A DNA stretch of 64,000 bases, taken from NCBI GenBank assembly GCA_040382055.1, contig JBEIGE010000017.1, positions 7,357 through 71,356 on the forward strand, in the 5' to 3' direction. Shown one piece after another: positions 33,253 through 42,618 of the stretch; position 1 is the first letter of the stretch, and every line of letters starts with the position of its first letter. The notes under the pieces are model-generated. The model was not told the origin of the DNA. It was given only the letters and a program-made list of their open reading frames with translations, and searched no databases. The position numbers and the translations under genes were made by a program. The stretch comes from JBEIGE01 sp040382055 (GTDB lineage Bacteria > Pseudomonadota > Gammaproteobacteria > Burkholderiales > Burkholderiaceae_C).

Positions 33253-35846
33253 GGCGAGCTCCAGAAATCTTTGCGGCACAAACCGCGCGCCGCACAAAAT
33301 TCGCACGACTTGCCTTCGCCCAGAGCCGGCATGACCGCACCGCTGGCAATCTGCGCCATATCGCTTTGAATGCCAGCCAACAGTTGATCACGCAAGGCCG
33401 TGACCTCAGCTTGTGCGTAGCTTTTGCTTGCATCTTTGGTTTTTCTATCCTCGGTCACGCTGATATAGGCGGTAGATACGGTGTCATCGGGTAGCAGTGC
33501 CGCGTAAAAAGCCAGTTGTGTGTCTTCGTTTTCCGGTTTGATGCGCTGAGCCGTCACCACGCGCGACTCGGTTTTGTAATCCATCACCCAAGGCGAGCCA
33601 TCTGGCAGCCGGTCAATCCTGTCAATCTTGCCCACCAGTGAAATTTGCCCTAACGGTGTTTGCTTCCAGGTTTCTGCCTCGACAAATATGGCTCCGCTGC
33701 CTTCATGCTCGGCCAGCCAGTGCAGGTAACCGGCCCGCACCCGTGGCCACGTAGCCGCGAAGGGTAGAAAATCTGCACCGCTGAGTCCCAGTGCCACGGT
33801 GGCCTGATTGGCCGCTGCATTGATCATGGTCAACCGCTGTCCGGCATCGCTGTAAGGCGCTTTTTTCAACTGGTCATGAAACTCTTTGAGGACGGCATGC
33901 AGCCAATTGCCAAAGTCCCGCTTGTCGGTTTGTGTTTCAAGCTCGTCAGCAGCTTGTAGTTTGAGCTGTCGCAAAGCAAAAAACCGGTACGGGCAGCGCC
34001 GAAGGTCTTCGTAAGCAGTGCTGGACAGGGTCTTGAGCGGCAGCGTATTGCCCTGGGGCAAGGGTTTGGCACCGGGTATGGCCACTAAGGCACGCGAGCC
34101 TCGCGGGTCGGGCGACAAAGCCAGTTGATGTTGGCTTTGCAAGCGCTGCACAAAGCCACTGGCTGCAAGGGTCTCGCCGCCCTCACTGCTGCGCCACAGA
34201 ATGTCAACGTGTGGAAACTTCAGCAGGTAATTCCAGGCACGTTGATGGGCCAGTGTCAATTCTTCACGACCTGGCAGACCCAGCAAGGTGCGTTGTTGGG
34301 GTGTCCAAATGCCCACAGGTTCGGGGGATGTCGCCAGGCGAACCTCGTCACAACCCGGCATGACCACAGCCGCCAGTGAGCGACCCAAAAGTTGGCTCAG
34401 GGGAAGAATAATCACCTGAACTGTGGCATCTGCCATGGATGAGAATCTTTGGCCCTCCAGGGCCTCATTAACCCAGGAGGTGAAGTCACCCTGGCTCATT
34501 CGCAAAGCCACATCTTCAAACTCAAGTTCGCTGCCGGGTTGAAGTCGCAAGGTATCAAGTACCTGCTGACCTGCCGGGTCTTGCGAAAGAACCGGCCACA
34601 GCCCTGCAGTACTCAGGGCCATTCGCAGGTCGTCAATCCATGCCTTGAGTTTGCGGTCTGCCTTGAGGCTGTCGCGCAAGTCTTGTACCTGATCATGGAT
34701 GGCCTCGTGGCCCGGTATGGCGCTCCAGTCGCGCTGGCCCAAGTGGCGCGCAGAGACTTCCAGCGCTCTAACTGTGGATGTATCAAAAGCGGGAGCGTTC
34801 TTGATGAAATCCAGCACAGCGTCCATCGAGGCGTTCCAGGCACACGCTCGCAGCAAGTTCATCACCAGGGCCGCCGATCGGGTAGTGGAAAGCTTCCAGC
34901 CAGTCTCATCAAGCACTATCACTCCCTGTTGTGTCAACAGCGCATGCACCTGACGCGTCAAAAACCGGTCCTGGGCTACCAGAGCCACAGGTGTTCGCCC
35001 TGCCCGCAGGTGGTTAATCACACAAGCTGCCGCCATTTGAGCCTCGTCACTCACATCGCTTGCGCGGTACAAGGCCATACTGGGGCGTGTTGGCGATTGG
35101 GCAGATTCAGGCGATCTAACCAGACTCACCGGATCATCCGGCATGGGTGTCAGATCCGCTACCAGGCTCAAGTCCAGGGGTAACACCATGACATGATCCG
35201 GCCGTTGTTTGAGCAACTGCCGCGTGATGGGCTCGGTCTGAAAGCCTTCCAGTACTACCAGCAAACCCGGCTGAGCTTTGAGCACAGCGTCAGTGGCATA
35301 ACTGGAGCTGGCAGCCCAAGCCAAAGCGATGCGGGCGATGGCAGACTCAAGAGCGACCATCGGTGCATCCATGCCGGCGGACAGGGTCAGGCCGGTCTCA
35401 TGGCCCCACGTCAGGCGCTCTTGGGGCGGCACAGCCGCGGCCAAGCGGGCCAGGCTCCACGCGGCCTGCATGAGACGGCCTGCCAACAAAGTGGCCTGAT
35501 CGGCCAGGCCTGCCCGTCTGAGCAACGATGCTGCTGTCAGTACGTCGCGTGCCGCATCCAGATGAATGTCTTGCGGTGCTGGCACAAAACCCGCAAGGCT
35601 GCGACTCCAGTTCATCGAAGTTTGAAAGTGAGGGAGAAACAGAGTCGGCGCATGAAGGCTTGGTTGTGCAGCCGAGTCATGACTACGCAGCCATGCATTG
35701 CGGGCTTGGCGCATCAACTGTGCATAAGGTACCAACACCACCAGGTCAGACGGATGAACCCTACGGCGTTGCATCTCCTGCCGGATCTTTCGTGTCGTTT
35801 GATCCCAGGCCCTTACCACGTGATGATTTATTGCTATTTCATCCAT
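33249..35846 (-). CDS. AddB-like PD-(D/E)XK nuclease (TIGR03623-like)
   Basis: An 865-residue AddB-type protein. The N-terminal two thirds are a degenerate helicase-like region; the C-terminus is a PD-(D/E)XK nuclease with GSPWVMDYKTESRV. Cysteines in DLRRCPYRFFALRQL and near the C-terminus in SCEFCAARGLCRK match the four ligands of the iron-sulfur staple that pins the AddB nuclease domain. It is the first gene of a three-gene operon and overlaps the AddA-like gene by four bases. It is divergent from trxA across about 95 bases. Confidence 0.88.
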   Translation of the reverse strand: MDEIAINHHVVRAWDQTTRKIRQEMQRRRVHPSDLVVLVPYAQLMRQARNAWLRSHDSAAQPSLHAPTLFLPHFQTSMNWSRSLAGFVPAPQDIHLDAARDVLTAASLLRRAGLADQATLLAGRLMQAAWSLARLAAAVPPQERLTWGHETGLTLSAGMDAPMVALESAIARIALAWAASSSYATDAVLKAQPGLLVVLEGFQTEPITRQLLKQRPDHVMVLPLDLSLVADLTPMPDDPVSLVRSPESAQSPTRPSMALYRASDVSDEAQMAAACVINHLRAGRTPVALVAQDRFLTRQVHALLTQQGVIVLDETGWKLSTTRSAALVMNLLRACAWNASMDAVLDFIKNAPAFDTSTVRALEVSARHLGQRDWSAIPGHEAIHDQVQDLRDSLKADRKLKAWIDDLRMALSTAGLWPVLSQDPAGQQVLDTLRLQPGSELEFEDVALRMSQGDFTSWVNEALEGQRFSSMADATVQVIILPLSQLLGRSLAAVVMPGCDEVRLATSPEPVGIWTPQQRTLLGLPGREELTLAHQRAWNYLLKFPHVDILWRSSEGGETLAASGFVQRLQSQHQLALSPDPRGSRALVAIPGAKPLPQGNTLPLKTLSSTAYEDLRRCPYRFFALRQLKLQAADELETQTDKRDFGNWLHAVLKEFHDQLKKAPYSDAGQRLTMINAAANQATVALGLSGADFLPFAATWPRVRAGYLHWLAEHEGSGAIFVEAETWKQTPLGQISLVGKIDRIDRLPDGSPWVMDYKTESRVVTAQRIKPENEDTQLAFYAALLPDDTVSTAYISVTEDRKTKDASKSYAQAEVTALRDQLLAGIQSDMAQIASGAVMPALGEGKSCEFCAARGLCRKDFWSSP

Positions 35847-35941
35847 AGCAAATTAGAAATCGACACAGGGGATTGGTTTCTGTCACAATTTCCCCACTTT
35901 ACCTGTACCCAACACCCCAAGTACCCAAAAAGGACAATATC

Positions 35942-36274
35942 ATGGCCAGTGAACTCATCAAACACGTATCAGACGCAAGCTTTGAAGCTGACGTTCTCCA
36001 GTCTGCGCATCCCGTCCTGGTGGATTACTGGGCAGAGTGGTGCGGCCCGTGCAAAATGATCGCGCCTATTCTGGACGAGGTCTCTACCGCCTACGAGGGC
36101 AAGCTTCAGGTGGCCAAGATGAACGTTGATGAGAATCGTGATATCCCCGCCAAGTTCGGCATTCGTGGCATTCCTACCCTGATGATTTTCAAGGACGGAC
36201 AGCTTGCTGCTACCAAAGTGGGGGCCATGAGCAAATCACAACTCACCGCCTTTATTGACCAACAACTGGCCTGA
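35942..36274 (+). CDS. trxA: Thioredoxin 1
   Basis: A 110-residue thioredoxin, the general cytoplasmic disulfide reductant. The redox site is WAEWCGPCKMIAP at about residues 29-41, and the cis-proline loop is IRGIPTLMIF. AAAAAGGA at 35926-35933 is well placed for ATG 35942; the 23 extra codons in the open frame upstream are non-coding. A strong terminator follows, then rho, an order conserved in many beta- and gammaproteobacteria. Confidence 0.96.
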   Translation: MASELIKHVSDASFEADVLQSAHPVLVDYWAEWCGPCKMIAPILDEVSTAYEGKLQVAKMNVDENRDIPAKFGIRGIPTLMIFKDGQLAATKVGAMSKSQLTAFIDQQLA

Positions 36275-36290
36275 TGCATAATTAGTCACC

Positions 36291-36320
36291 ACCCGGTCAG
36301 CCTTTGACCGGGTTAGTTTT
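36291..36320 (+). terminator. Rho-independent terminator between trxA and rho
   Basis: The nine-base stem ACCCGGTCA/TGACCGGGT with a GCCTT loop is followed by TAGTTTT. It separates the trxA transcript from rho, 17 bases after the trxA stop codon. Confidence 0.88.
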
Positions 36321-36416
36321 CAAAATGGCAGGATTTACCCATTCGCTGCCATACGTTCTCCCCCCCTTGATTTACCTACTTTTGATTTCAACTTTTTCCC
36401 CAACCGGGCTGTTTCC

Positions 36417-37682
36417 ATGCATTTAAACGAACTCAAGGCACTGCACGTCTCCGAAGTCCTCAAGCAAGCCGAGGAACTTGAGATTGAGAATACCGGGCGC
36501 ATGCGCAAGCAGGAATTGATGTTCGCCATCATCAAGAAGCGTGCAAAAACCGGCGAACAGGTCTTTGCCGACGGCGTTCTGGAGATACTGCCTGACGGAT
36601 TCGGCTTTTTACGCAGTCCGGACTCCAGCTACACCGCAAGCACCGATGACATTTACATCAGCCCAAGCCAGGTACGACGCTTCAATCTTCATACCGGTGA
36701 CATGATTGAAGGCGAAGTGCGCACGCCTAAAGACGGAGAGCGCTACTTTGCCTTGAATAAGCTCGAAAAAGTCAACGGTGGCGGACCGGAAGAGAACAAA
36801 CACAAGGTCATGTTCGAAAACCTGACCCCCCTGTTCCCCAAGGTCCAGATGAAGCTGGAGCAGGAAAACTTCAAAGGCGAAGAAAACATCACCGGCCGCG
36901 TGATTGACATCATTGCACCGATTGGCAAAGGCCAGCGCGCCCTGTTGGTCGCGCCGCCGAAAAGCGGCAAGACTGTGATGATGCAACACATTGCGCACGC
37001 CATTGCCGCCAATTACCCTGACTCCCACATGATGGTCCTGCTGGTCGATGAACGTCCTGAAGAAGTCACCGAGATGCAGCGCACGGTCAAGGGTGAAGTC
37101 ATCGCTTCCACCTTTGACGAACCTGCCGCCCGCCATGTGCACGTTGCAGAAATGGTGATTGAGCGTGCCAAGCGCCTGGTGGAACTGAAGAAAGATGTGG
37201 TTATCCTGCTCGACTCCATTACCCGGCTGGCCCGGGCCTATAACAATGTGGTTCCGTCCAGCGGCAAGGTGTTAACCGGAGGTGTGGACGCCAATGCCCT
37301 GCAGCGTCCCAAACGCTTCCTCGGTGCGGCCCGGAACGTCGAAGAGGGCGGTTCATTGACAATCATTGCCACGGCCCTGGTTGATACGGGCAGCCGTATG
37401 GACGAGGTTATCTTTGAAGAGTTCAAGGGAACCGGCAACTCAGAAATCCACTTGGATCGACGTTTGTACGAGAAGCGCGTCTTCCCGTCCATCCAACTCA
37501 ACCGCAGCGGTACACGGCGAGAAGAGTTGCTGCTGCAGCCCGAAATTCTGCAAAAAACGCGAATTTTGCGGCAATTTTTGTACAACATGGACGAAATCGA
37601 GTCCATGGAGATGGTTCTCAAACAAATGCGCGCAACCAAGAACAGCAGCGAGTTTTTCGACATGATGCGCCGCGGCGGCTAG
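36417..37682 (+). CDS. rho: Transcription termination factor Rho
   Basis: A 421-residue hexameric RNA-dependent ATPase that ends transcription at unstructured C-rich sites. It has the N-terminal Rho domain (MHLNELKALHVSEVLKQAEE), the RNA-binding cold-shock-like domain with LPDGFGFLRSP, and an ATPase domain with Walker A APPKSGKTVMMQ near residue 180, plus VLLVDERPEEVTEM and the Q-loop region. Length and sequence are normal for proteobacteria. The roughly 100-base leader is pyrimidine-rich just before the ATG, consistent with the autoregulation known for rho. Confidence 0.97.
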   Translation: MHLNELKALHVSEVLKQAEELEIENTGRMRKQELMFAIIKKRAKTGEQVFADGVLEILPDGFGFLRSPDSSYTASTDDIYISPSQVRRFNLHTGDMIEGEVRTPKDGERYFALNKLEKVNGGGPEENKHKVMFENLTPLFPKVQMKLEQENFKGEENITGRVIDIIAPIGKGQRALLVAPPKSGKTVMMQHIAHAIAANYPDSHMMVLLVDERPEEVTEMQRTVKGEVIASTFDEPAARHVHVAEMVIERAKRLVELKKDVVILLDSITRLARAYNNVVPSSGKVLTGGVDANALQRPKRFLGAARNVEEGGSLTIIATALVDTGSRMDEVIFEEFKGTGNSEIHLDRRLYEKRVFPSIQLNRSGTRREELLLQPEILQKTRILRQFLYNMDEIESMEMVLKQMRATKNSSEFFDMMRRGG

Positions 37683-37687
37683 GGCCT

Positions 37688-37741
37688 TATAATGCTGGGT
37701 TTTCGCGACAAGTACACCGGAATAGGCCGGTGCGGCTGACG
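37688..37741 (+). promoter_or_regulatory. -10 element and leader hairpin before rpmE2
   Basis: A perfect TATAAT lies at 37688-37693 without a recognisable -35, and CACCGG-AATAGG-CCGGTG can form a 6-bp hairpin shortly before the gene. A start point near 37700 would give a leader of about 60 bases. Ribosomal-protein leaders often carry control hairpins; this one is unproven. Confidence 0.35.
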
Positions 37742-37760
37742 CAACTGATGGAGAAGATTG

Positions 37761-38018
37761 ATGAAAGACGGTATTCACCCCAATTACAGAGATGTTTGCT
37801 TTGTGGACTTGTCCAACGGCTTCAAATTTGTCACACGTTCCTGCGCCAATGCCAAGGAAATGATCAAGATGGAAGACGGTCGCGAGTTGCCGCTTTACAA
37901 ACTGGATACTTCCAGCGAATCACACCCGTTTTATACCGGTACACAAAAGTCTGTAGACAATATGGGCGGCCGTGTTGAGAAATTCCGCAACCGCTTCGGC
38001 AAGACAGCTGCCAAGTAA
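37761..38018 (+). CDS. rpmE2: Ribosomal protein bL31, type B (zinc-independent)
   Basis: An 85-residue bL31 protein of the large subunit. It begins MKDGIHPNYRDVCFVDLSNG and lacks the CxxC pairs of zinc-binding type A L31, so it is the type B paralogue that many bacteria use under zinc limitation. Here it sits after rho, in the place where many proteobacteria carry rpmE near rho. No Zur site was recognised upstream. ATG 37761 is preceded by GGAGA at a suitable distance. Confidence 0.94.
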   Translation: MKDGIHPNYRDVCFVDLSNGFKFVTRSCANAKEMIKMEDGRELPLYKLDTSSESHPFYTGTQKSVDNMGGRVEKFRNRFGKTAAK

Positions 38019-38035
38019 ACAGCATTGCTCCAGCC

Positions 38036-38067
38036 AAGGGCAGCACGGGTTACCGCGCTGCCCTTTT
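38036..38067 (+). terminator. Rho-independent terminator after rpmE2
   Basis: The stem AAGGGCAGC/GCTGCCCTT, with a loop of about a dozen bases, ends in TTTT. It closes the rpmE2 transcript 17 bases after its stop codon. Confidence 0.85.
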
Positions 38068-38115
38068 GCATGATAAAGCCGCTTTGTATCCTCTCAAGTC
38101 ATCCTGCGACAAGCT

Positions 38116-39837
38116 GTGAATCAACCCTCTCCAGCCATCGTTACCCAAGGCTCAGTTCGCCGACTGCCTCACTTGGCGCTGCTTATTTTTTGTATTGCCT
38201 ATGTGCTACCTGGCTTTATCGGCCGTGAGCCCTGGCGCAGCGATGATATATCCGCCTTCGGTGTCATGGCCGAATTGGCCGGAACTGGCCAGGATTGGTT
38301 TTCCCCAAAGCTGGCAGGCCTGGCCCCTGAGGTAGATGCTCTCTTGCCTTATTGGCTGGGTGCGTGGGCCCTGATGCTTGCACCGGGATGGCTAGCGCCT
38401 GATCTGGCAGCCCGCATTCCTTTTATTTTCCTGCTCGCCTTGACACTGCTCTCAACCTGGAAGGCTATTTATTACCTGGCCAGGAGCCCACGCGCCCAAC
38501 CGGTTGCATTCGCCTTTGGGGGGGAGGCATCAGCGCCTGATTACGCCCGTGCTTTGGCCGATGGCGGTTTGCTTGCATTAATTGCCTGCCTGGGGCTTGC
38601 ACAACTGTCACATGAGACTACACCGGCCCAGACTCAGCTTTGCTTTGCTGCATTGAGTTTTTATGCCATTGCGGCCATGCCTTACCGCACGCTGGTCCCC
38701 GCCATTGCAGGTTTAGCGGGCTTGCTCGGCCTGATGCTCTCGGGAGCGCCGTCACAGGCCGTCCTGATTGGACTTGGCGCAGCCGTCATTTGTGCTTTGG
38801 ATGACTCGCAAGCCAAAATTGGTCGTTCACGCCAATGGCGCTGGGTTATAGCGACGGTAATCTTCAGTGTGCTGCTGGCTGCACTAACCAGCAGTCTTGA
38901 CCTGTGGCGCTGGAGAATTGAATGGCCACGGACAGACTGGCAACATCTGAAAAGTCTGGGCAGCCTGCTGGCCTGGTTTACCTGGCCGGCCTGGCCATTG
39001 GTGCTGTGGACTTTGTGGCAATGGCGCAGACAACTCGTGAGAATGCGTCCTGGCCTGCACCTGGCTGTTCCTTTGTGGTTTTCATTGATCACCATATCCG
39101 CAACATTCATCACGCCCTCGGGTGACCGGGCTTTACTCCTCGCCTTACCTGCTATGGCAGCGTTGTCCGCCTTTGCACTGCCCACTCTAGGTCGCAGTTT
39201 ATCGGCGCTGATTGACTGGTTTACGCTGTTGTTCTTTTCCGGTTGCGCTTTCATCATCTGGGTTGTCTGGTTAGCCATGCAAACCGGTTTTCCACCACAA
39301 CCCGCAGCCAATGTGGCAAGACTCGCGCCCGGGTTTGAGGCTAGCTTTTCCATACTGCCTTTTGGCGTGGCCGTTCTGGCAACTTTGTCCTGGGCCTGGT
39401 TGGTCAAGTGGCGGGTTGGCCGGCACCGTGCAGCCATTTGGAAGAGCTTGGTCCTGCCGGCAGGTGGTGCCGCGCTTTGCTGGATTTTGCTTACAACACT
39501 ATGGATGCCCCTTTTGGACTTTGCCCGCAGCTACAAGCCACTGGTGATGCGAATTGAAAAAGTTGTTCAGCCGGCTCAATGTCTGGAAGTTTTTGGACTC
39601 AAACCCGGGCTGATGGCAGCGCTTAGGTTTTATACCCACATGAATTTGGAGCCAAGTCGCAATAGCGTGAGCTGCCCCTGGTTGTTGGTGGATCAGGATA
39701 TTGCCAACCAAACGCCTGATCTTTTCAATAAGTCGCAATGGCAGATGTTTATCACCATGGGTCACCCGACACCAGGTGAGGAAGATATCGTGATCTTCCA
39801 ACGAATATCGCCAGTCAGGCCCGAGCCCGAAAACTGA
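38116..39837 (+). CDS. Polytopic membrane protein, ArnT/GT39-like glycosyltransferase candidate
   Basis: A 573-residue protein with about ten to twelve membrane segments. The first external loop reads GFIGREPWRSDDISAFG, the acidic-pair position used as catalytic base in GT-C enzymes such as ArnT and protein mannosyltransferases, and the C-terminus is a soluble periplasmic-type domain of about 110 residues. GT-C enzymes use polyprenyl-phosphate sugars. The match is by architecture and the loop motif only, so the activity is a suggestion. The start appears to be GTG 38116. The MATE gene starts four bases after its stop, so the two are probably co-expressed. Confidence 0.65.
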   Translation: MNQPSPAIVTQGSVRRLPHLALLIFCIAYVLPGFIGREPWRSDDISAFGVMAELAGTGQDWFSPKLAGLAPEVDALLPYWLGAWALMLAPGWLAPDLAARIPFIFLLALTLLSTWKAIYYLARSPRAQPVAFAFGGEASAPDYARALADGGLLALIACLGLAQLSHETTPAQTQLCFAALSFYAIAAMPYRTLVPAIAGLAGLLGLMLSGAPSQAVLIGLGAAVICALDDSQAKIGRSRQWRWVIATVIFSVLLAALTSSLDLWRWRIEWPRTDWQHLKSLGSLLAWFTWPAWPLVLWTLWQWRRQLVRMRPGLHLAVPLWFSLITISATFITPSGDRALLLALPAMAALSAFALPTLGRSLSALIDWFTLLFFSGCAFIIWVVWLAMQTGFPPQPAANVARLAPGFEASFSILPFGVAVLATLSWAWLVKWRVGRHRAAIWKSLVLPAGGAALCWILLTTLWMPLLDFARSYKPLVMRIEKVVQPAQCLEVFGLKPGLMAALRFYTHMNLEPSRNSVSCPWLLVDQDIANQTPDLFNKSQWQMFITMGHPTPGEEDIVIFQRISPVRPEPEN

Positions 39838-39841
39838 CACT

Positions 39842-41179
39842 TTGTCCGAACTCAAGCTCATTTCACGGCATGCCGGTACGGTATTGGTTGGTCAACTCGC
39901 CACCATGGCGTTCGGCGTCACCGACACCATCGTAGCGGGCCGTTATGCCGAATCATCCCTAGCCGCACTTTCCGTGGCTTCGGCCATTTACATGAGTGTG
40001 TATATTGCATTGATGACGGGCATTCAGGCTTTGATGCCCATCTGGTCCGAACTGCAGGGATCCAGGGAATATGCGCTACTCGGAAAATCGTTCCGTCAGG
40101 CGCTGTACGTTTGCCTGATCGCCACCATCATCGGCATGAGCATTCTTTTCAATCCGGGTGCCTTGCTTGATTGGGGCCAGGTTCCCCACAACCTTCGTCC
40201 TGAGATTTTCAATTACCTGAGACTCTTGGCATTCGCTTTGCCGGCAGCATTGCTGTTTCGCATGTACAGCACCCTGAACCAAAGCCTGGGAAAACCAATG
40301 CTGGTCACATGGCTGCAAATTGCTTCACTGGCAATCAAGATTCCTGTGTCCATTGTGCTGACTTTTGGTGCGCCGGGGATAGAACCTATGGGGGTTGCAG
40401 GCTGCGCTTTGGGCACACTCATCGTGAATTACGCCATGCTGGCAACGGCAATTTGGATGTTACAAACCCGGACCATTTACCAACCTTACCGGCTGTGGGA
40501 AGCTTTGGAAAAACCATGCTGGACAACGATTGCCTCCTTTGCAAGGCTAGGCATTCCCGCTGGCTTGGCGATTTTGGTCGAGGTGACCTCTTTTACCCTG
40601 ATGGCGCTTTTCATTGCCAGACTCGGTACTGTTGCGGCAGCCAGCCATCAGATCGCCGCCAACCTGGCTGCCGTGATGTACATGATGCCTCTGGCAATCG
40701 GCATTGCATCAAGCAGTCGCGTGAGTTTCTGGCTGGGTGCCGGTGAACCGGCCAAAGCCCACAGCGTGATCAGGCTGGCGTTCATGCTCTCACTTGGAAC
40801 ATCTTTGCTGCTCAGTGCCGCACTGTTGGGTAGCCGGCTCATGCTGGCTGACATTTATGCACGCAGCCCAGAAGTGATTGCCTTGACCGTCACACTGTTG
40901 GGCTGGGTGGCAGTCTTCATGGTCTTTGACAGCTTGCAGGCCGTTGGCTTGTTTATTCTGCGCTGCTTTCGCATCACCGTTTTTCCACTGGCCGTTTACT
41001 GTGTTCTGCTTTGGGGACTTGGCTTGTTTGGCGGGTACCTACTTTGCTATGAGGGCATAGGCTCATTCAAGGCGTTACAGATGCCCGCAGCATTCTGGAT
41101 GACCAATAGCCTGGCCTTGGCTGTCACTTCAGTCATTTTCTGGTTGATGCTGGTTGCACTGACGAATAAAAAGCAGTGA
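39842..41179 (+). CDS. MATE-family efflux transporter (NorM-like)
   Basis: A 445-residue transporter with twelve membrane segments in two halves, matching the MATE family that exports cationic drugs or metabolites in exchange for Na+ or H+. Visible blocks include QLATMAFGVTDTIVAGRYAE at the N-terminus and AIGIASSSRVSFWLGAGEP in the second half. The start is TTG 39842; the next in-frame ATG (39905) would delete part of the first helix. The short gap to the GT-C-like gene and the TTG start suggest coupled, reduced translation. Confidence 0.88.
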   Translation: MSELKLISRHAGTVLVGQLATMAFGVTDTIVAGRYAESSLAALSVASAIYMSVYIALMTGIQALMPIWSELQGSREYALLGKSFRQALYVCLIATIIGMSILFNPGALLDWGQVPHNLRPEIFNYLRLLAFALPAALLFRMYSTLNQSLGKPMLVTWLQIASLAIKIPVSIVLTFGAPGIEPMGVAGCALGTLIVNYAMLATAIWMLQTRTIYQPYRLWEALEKPCWTTIASFARLGIPAGLAILVEVTSFTLMALFIARLGTVAAASHQIAANLAAVMYMMPLAIGIASSSRVSFWLGAGEPAKAHSVIRLAFMLSLGTSLLLSAALLGSRLMLADIYARSPEVIALTVTLLGWVAVFMVFDSLQAVGLFILRCFRITVFPLAVYCVLLWGLGLFGGYLLCYEGIGSFKALQMPAAFWMTNSLALAVTSVIFWLMLVALTNKKQ

Positions 41180-41208
41180 CAGTGAACAGTTCGGGAGCCA
41201 GGGATTGC

Positions 41209-42579
41209 TTACGCGTTGACGGTCATGTCGGGCAAGACAGCGGCCGCAGGCTTGATGCGAACCCGTTCCGGGCTGAAAATAATTGAGAAGGTTGAGCCAT
41301 GACCCGTCGCGCTGTCAATTTTGAGTTCAGCGCCATGACGCTGTACAACATGTTTAACAATCGCCAAACCCAAACCGGTACCACCTGTATCACGCGAGCG
41401 GCTCCGGTCAACCCGGTAAAAACGCTCGGTCAGCCTGGGAATATGTTCAGGCGCGATGCCGGGGCCCGAGTCTTGGACTGAGAACTCCACACGCCCCTCG
41501 TCGCGAATTCTCAGACGCACGTGAATGGAACCGTCTGAAGGGGTGTAACGAATCGCATTGCTAACCAAGTTGGACATGGCACTGAGAATCTCACTGGGTG
41601 AACCCGAAATTTCAATATCCGGCGTCACTTCAAAAATCAACTGCTGATTGTCAGGCATTGGCAAATCAAGCATGTTGGAGAGAGCCTGTGCTTCCTGCTC
41701 AAGTTGGCGCATCACGACCCGCATGGAGACCCACTCTGTATTACCAGGCAATGGGCTGCCATCAAGCCGGGATAAAGTCAGAAGGTCGCTTACCAGATTT
41801 TGCATGCGCAAGGCCTGCTGAGCCATCAGATCAAGATACTTGAAACGTTCGGCCTCAGAAAGTGGCAAGGTCTGAAGAGTCTCTACAAAACCTGATAAAA
41901 CGGTCAGCGGTGTACGGATTTCATGAGATACATTGGCAACGAAATCCCGGCGCATGGCTTCGGCCTGCTCCAAGGCAGTGACATCGTTGGACAACAACAG
42001 ACTGCGGCCATCCCCGTAAGGGTGGACATGCACGGACAGACGGACTGGATGGATGGCTGAATTTGCTCGTCCGGGCATGATGACGCCGGAGTTGAAATTA
42101 CCTTCAGTGTAATAAGCTGCGAAAGTCGGGTCCCTGACAAGGTTGCCAAAATGCTGAAGTAAATCCCGTTTCGCTTCAAATCCGAAATGGGCGGATGCCA
42201 TTTGGTTAAACCATTCAATCCGGCCGGATGCATCGATCAAGACAACCCCATTTGGCGACGCTTGAAGTGCAGACAGAAATAGCTGCAAGCGAGTATCACT
42301 TTCCTGAATTTTCTGATTTTTTAACTTAATCAGGCGTCGGGTTCGATCAGCCACCTCTCCCCATAACCCGGAGGAAACAGCAACAAGAGATGTGTCACCC
42401 CGACGCAGCCATTCCAGCACGCGAATGCCGCGGGTAAAGTCCCAGACAACCCAGAATAATCCTCCTGCTATACACCCGAGCAGAATTCCTGTGGTGGGTG
42501 AATCCCGGAAAGTCAGGAAATATCCGGCCAGTGCCCAAACCATTTGGGAGAGGACAAACGAGAATAAACGGAAAAACAT
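41209..42579 (-). CDS. phoR: Phosphate regulon sensor histidine kinase PhoR
   Basis: A 456-residue membrane sensor kinase. Two N-terminal membrane helices are followed by a cytoplasmic linker, a PAS domain (about 100-200), the phosphoacceptor block FVANVSHEIRTPLTVLSGF near residue 240, and an ATPase domain with NLVSNAIRYTPSDG, DSGPGIAPEHIPRL and GTGLGLAIVKHV. It phosphorylates PhoB when phosphate is scarce and is held inactive by PstSCAB and PhoU when phosphate is plentiful. It is the last gene of the pst-pho operon; a 39-base gap separates it from phoB. Confidence 0.95.
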   Translation of the reverse strand: MFFRLFSFVLSQMVWALAGYFLTFRDSPTTGILLGCIAGGLFWVVWDFTRGIRVLEWLRRGDTSLVAVSSGLWGEVADRTRRLIKLKNQKIQESDTRLQLFLSALQASPNGVVLIDASGRIEWFNQMASAHFGFEAKRDLLQHFGNLVRDPTFAAYYTEGNFNSGVIMPGRANSAIHPVRLSVHVHPYGDGRSLLLSNDVTALEQAEAMRRDFVANVSHEIRTPLTVLSGFVETLQTLPLSEAERFKYLDLMAQQALRMQNLVSDLLTLSRLDGSPLPGNTEWVSMRVVMRQLEQEAQALSNMLDLPMPDNQQLIFEVTPDIEISGSPSEILSAMSNLVSNAIRYTPSDGSIHVRLRIRDEGRVEFSVQDSGPGIAPEHIPRLTERFYRVDRSRSRDTGGTGLGLAIVKHVVQRHGAELKIDSATGHGSTFSIIFSPERVRIKPAAAVLPDMTVNA

Positions 42580-42618
42580 GGGTCAGTTCAACCGGTCGCA
42601 AGAACCAGCAAAACAGAT

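Noticed and set aside
35873..35900. CTGTCAC with a TCCCCAC-like heptamer 11 bp on, upstream of trxA, resembling a PHO box.
   Set aside because: Only one heptamer is convincing and trxA has no reason to be a Pho gene. I counted it as chance, which also shows that weak arrays can arise by accident.
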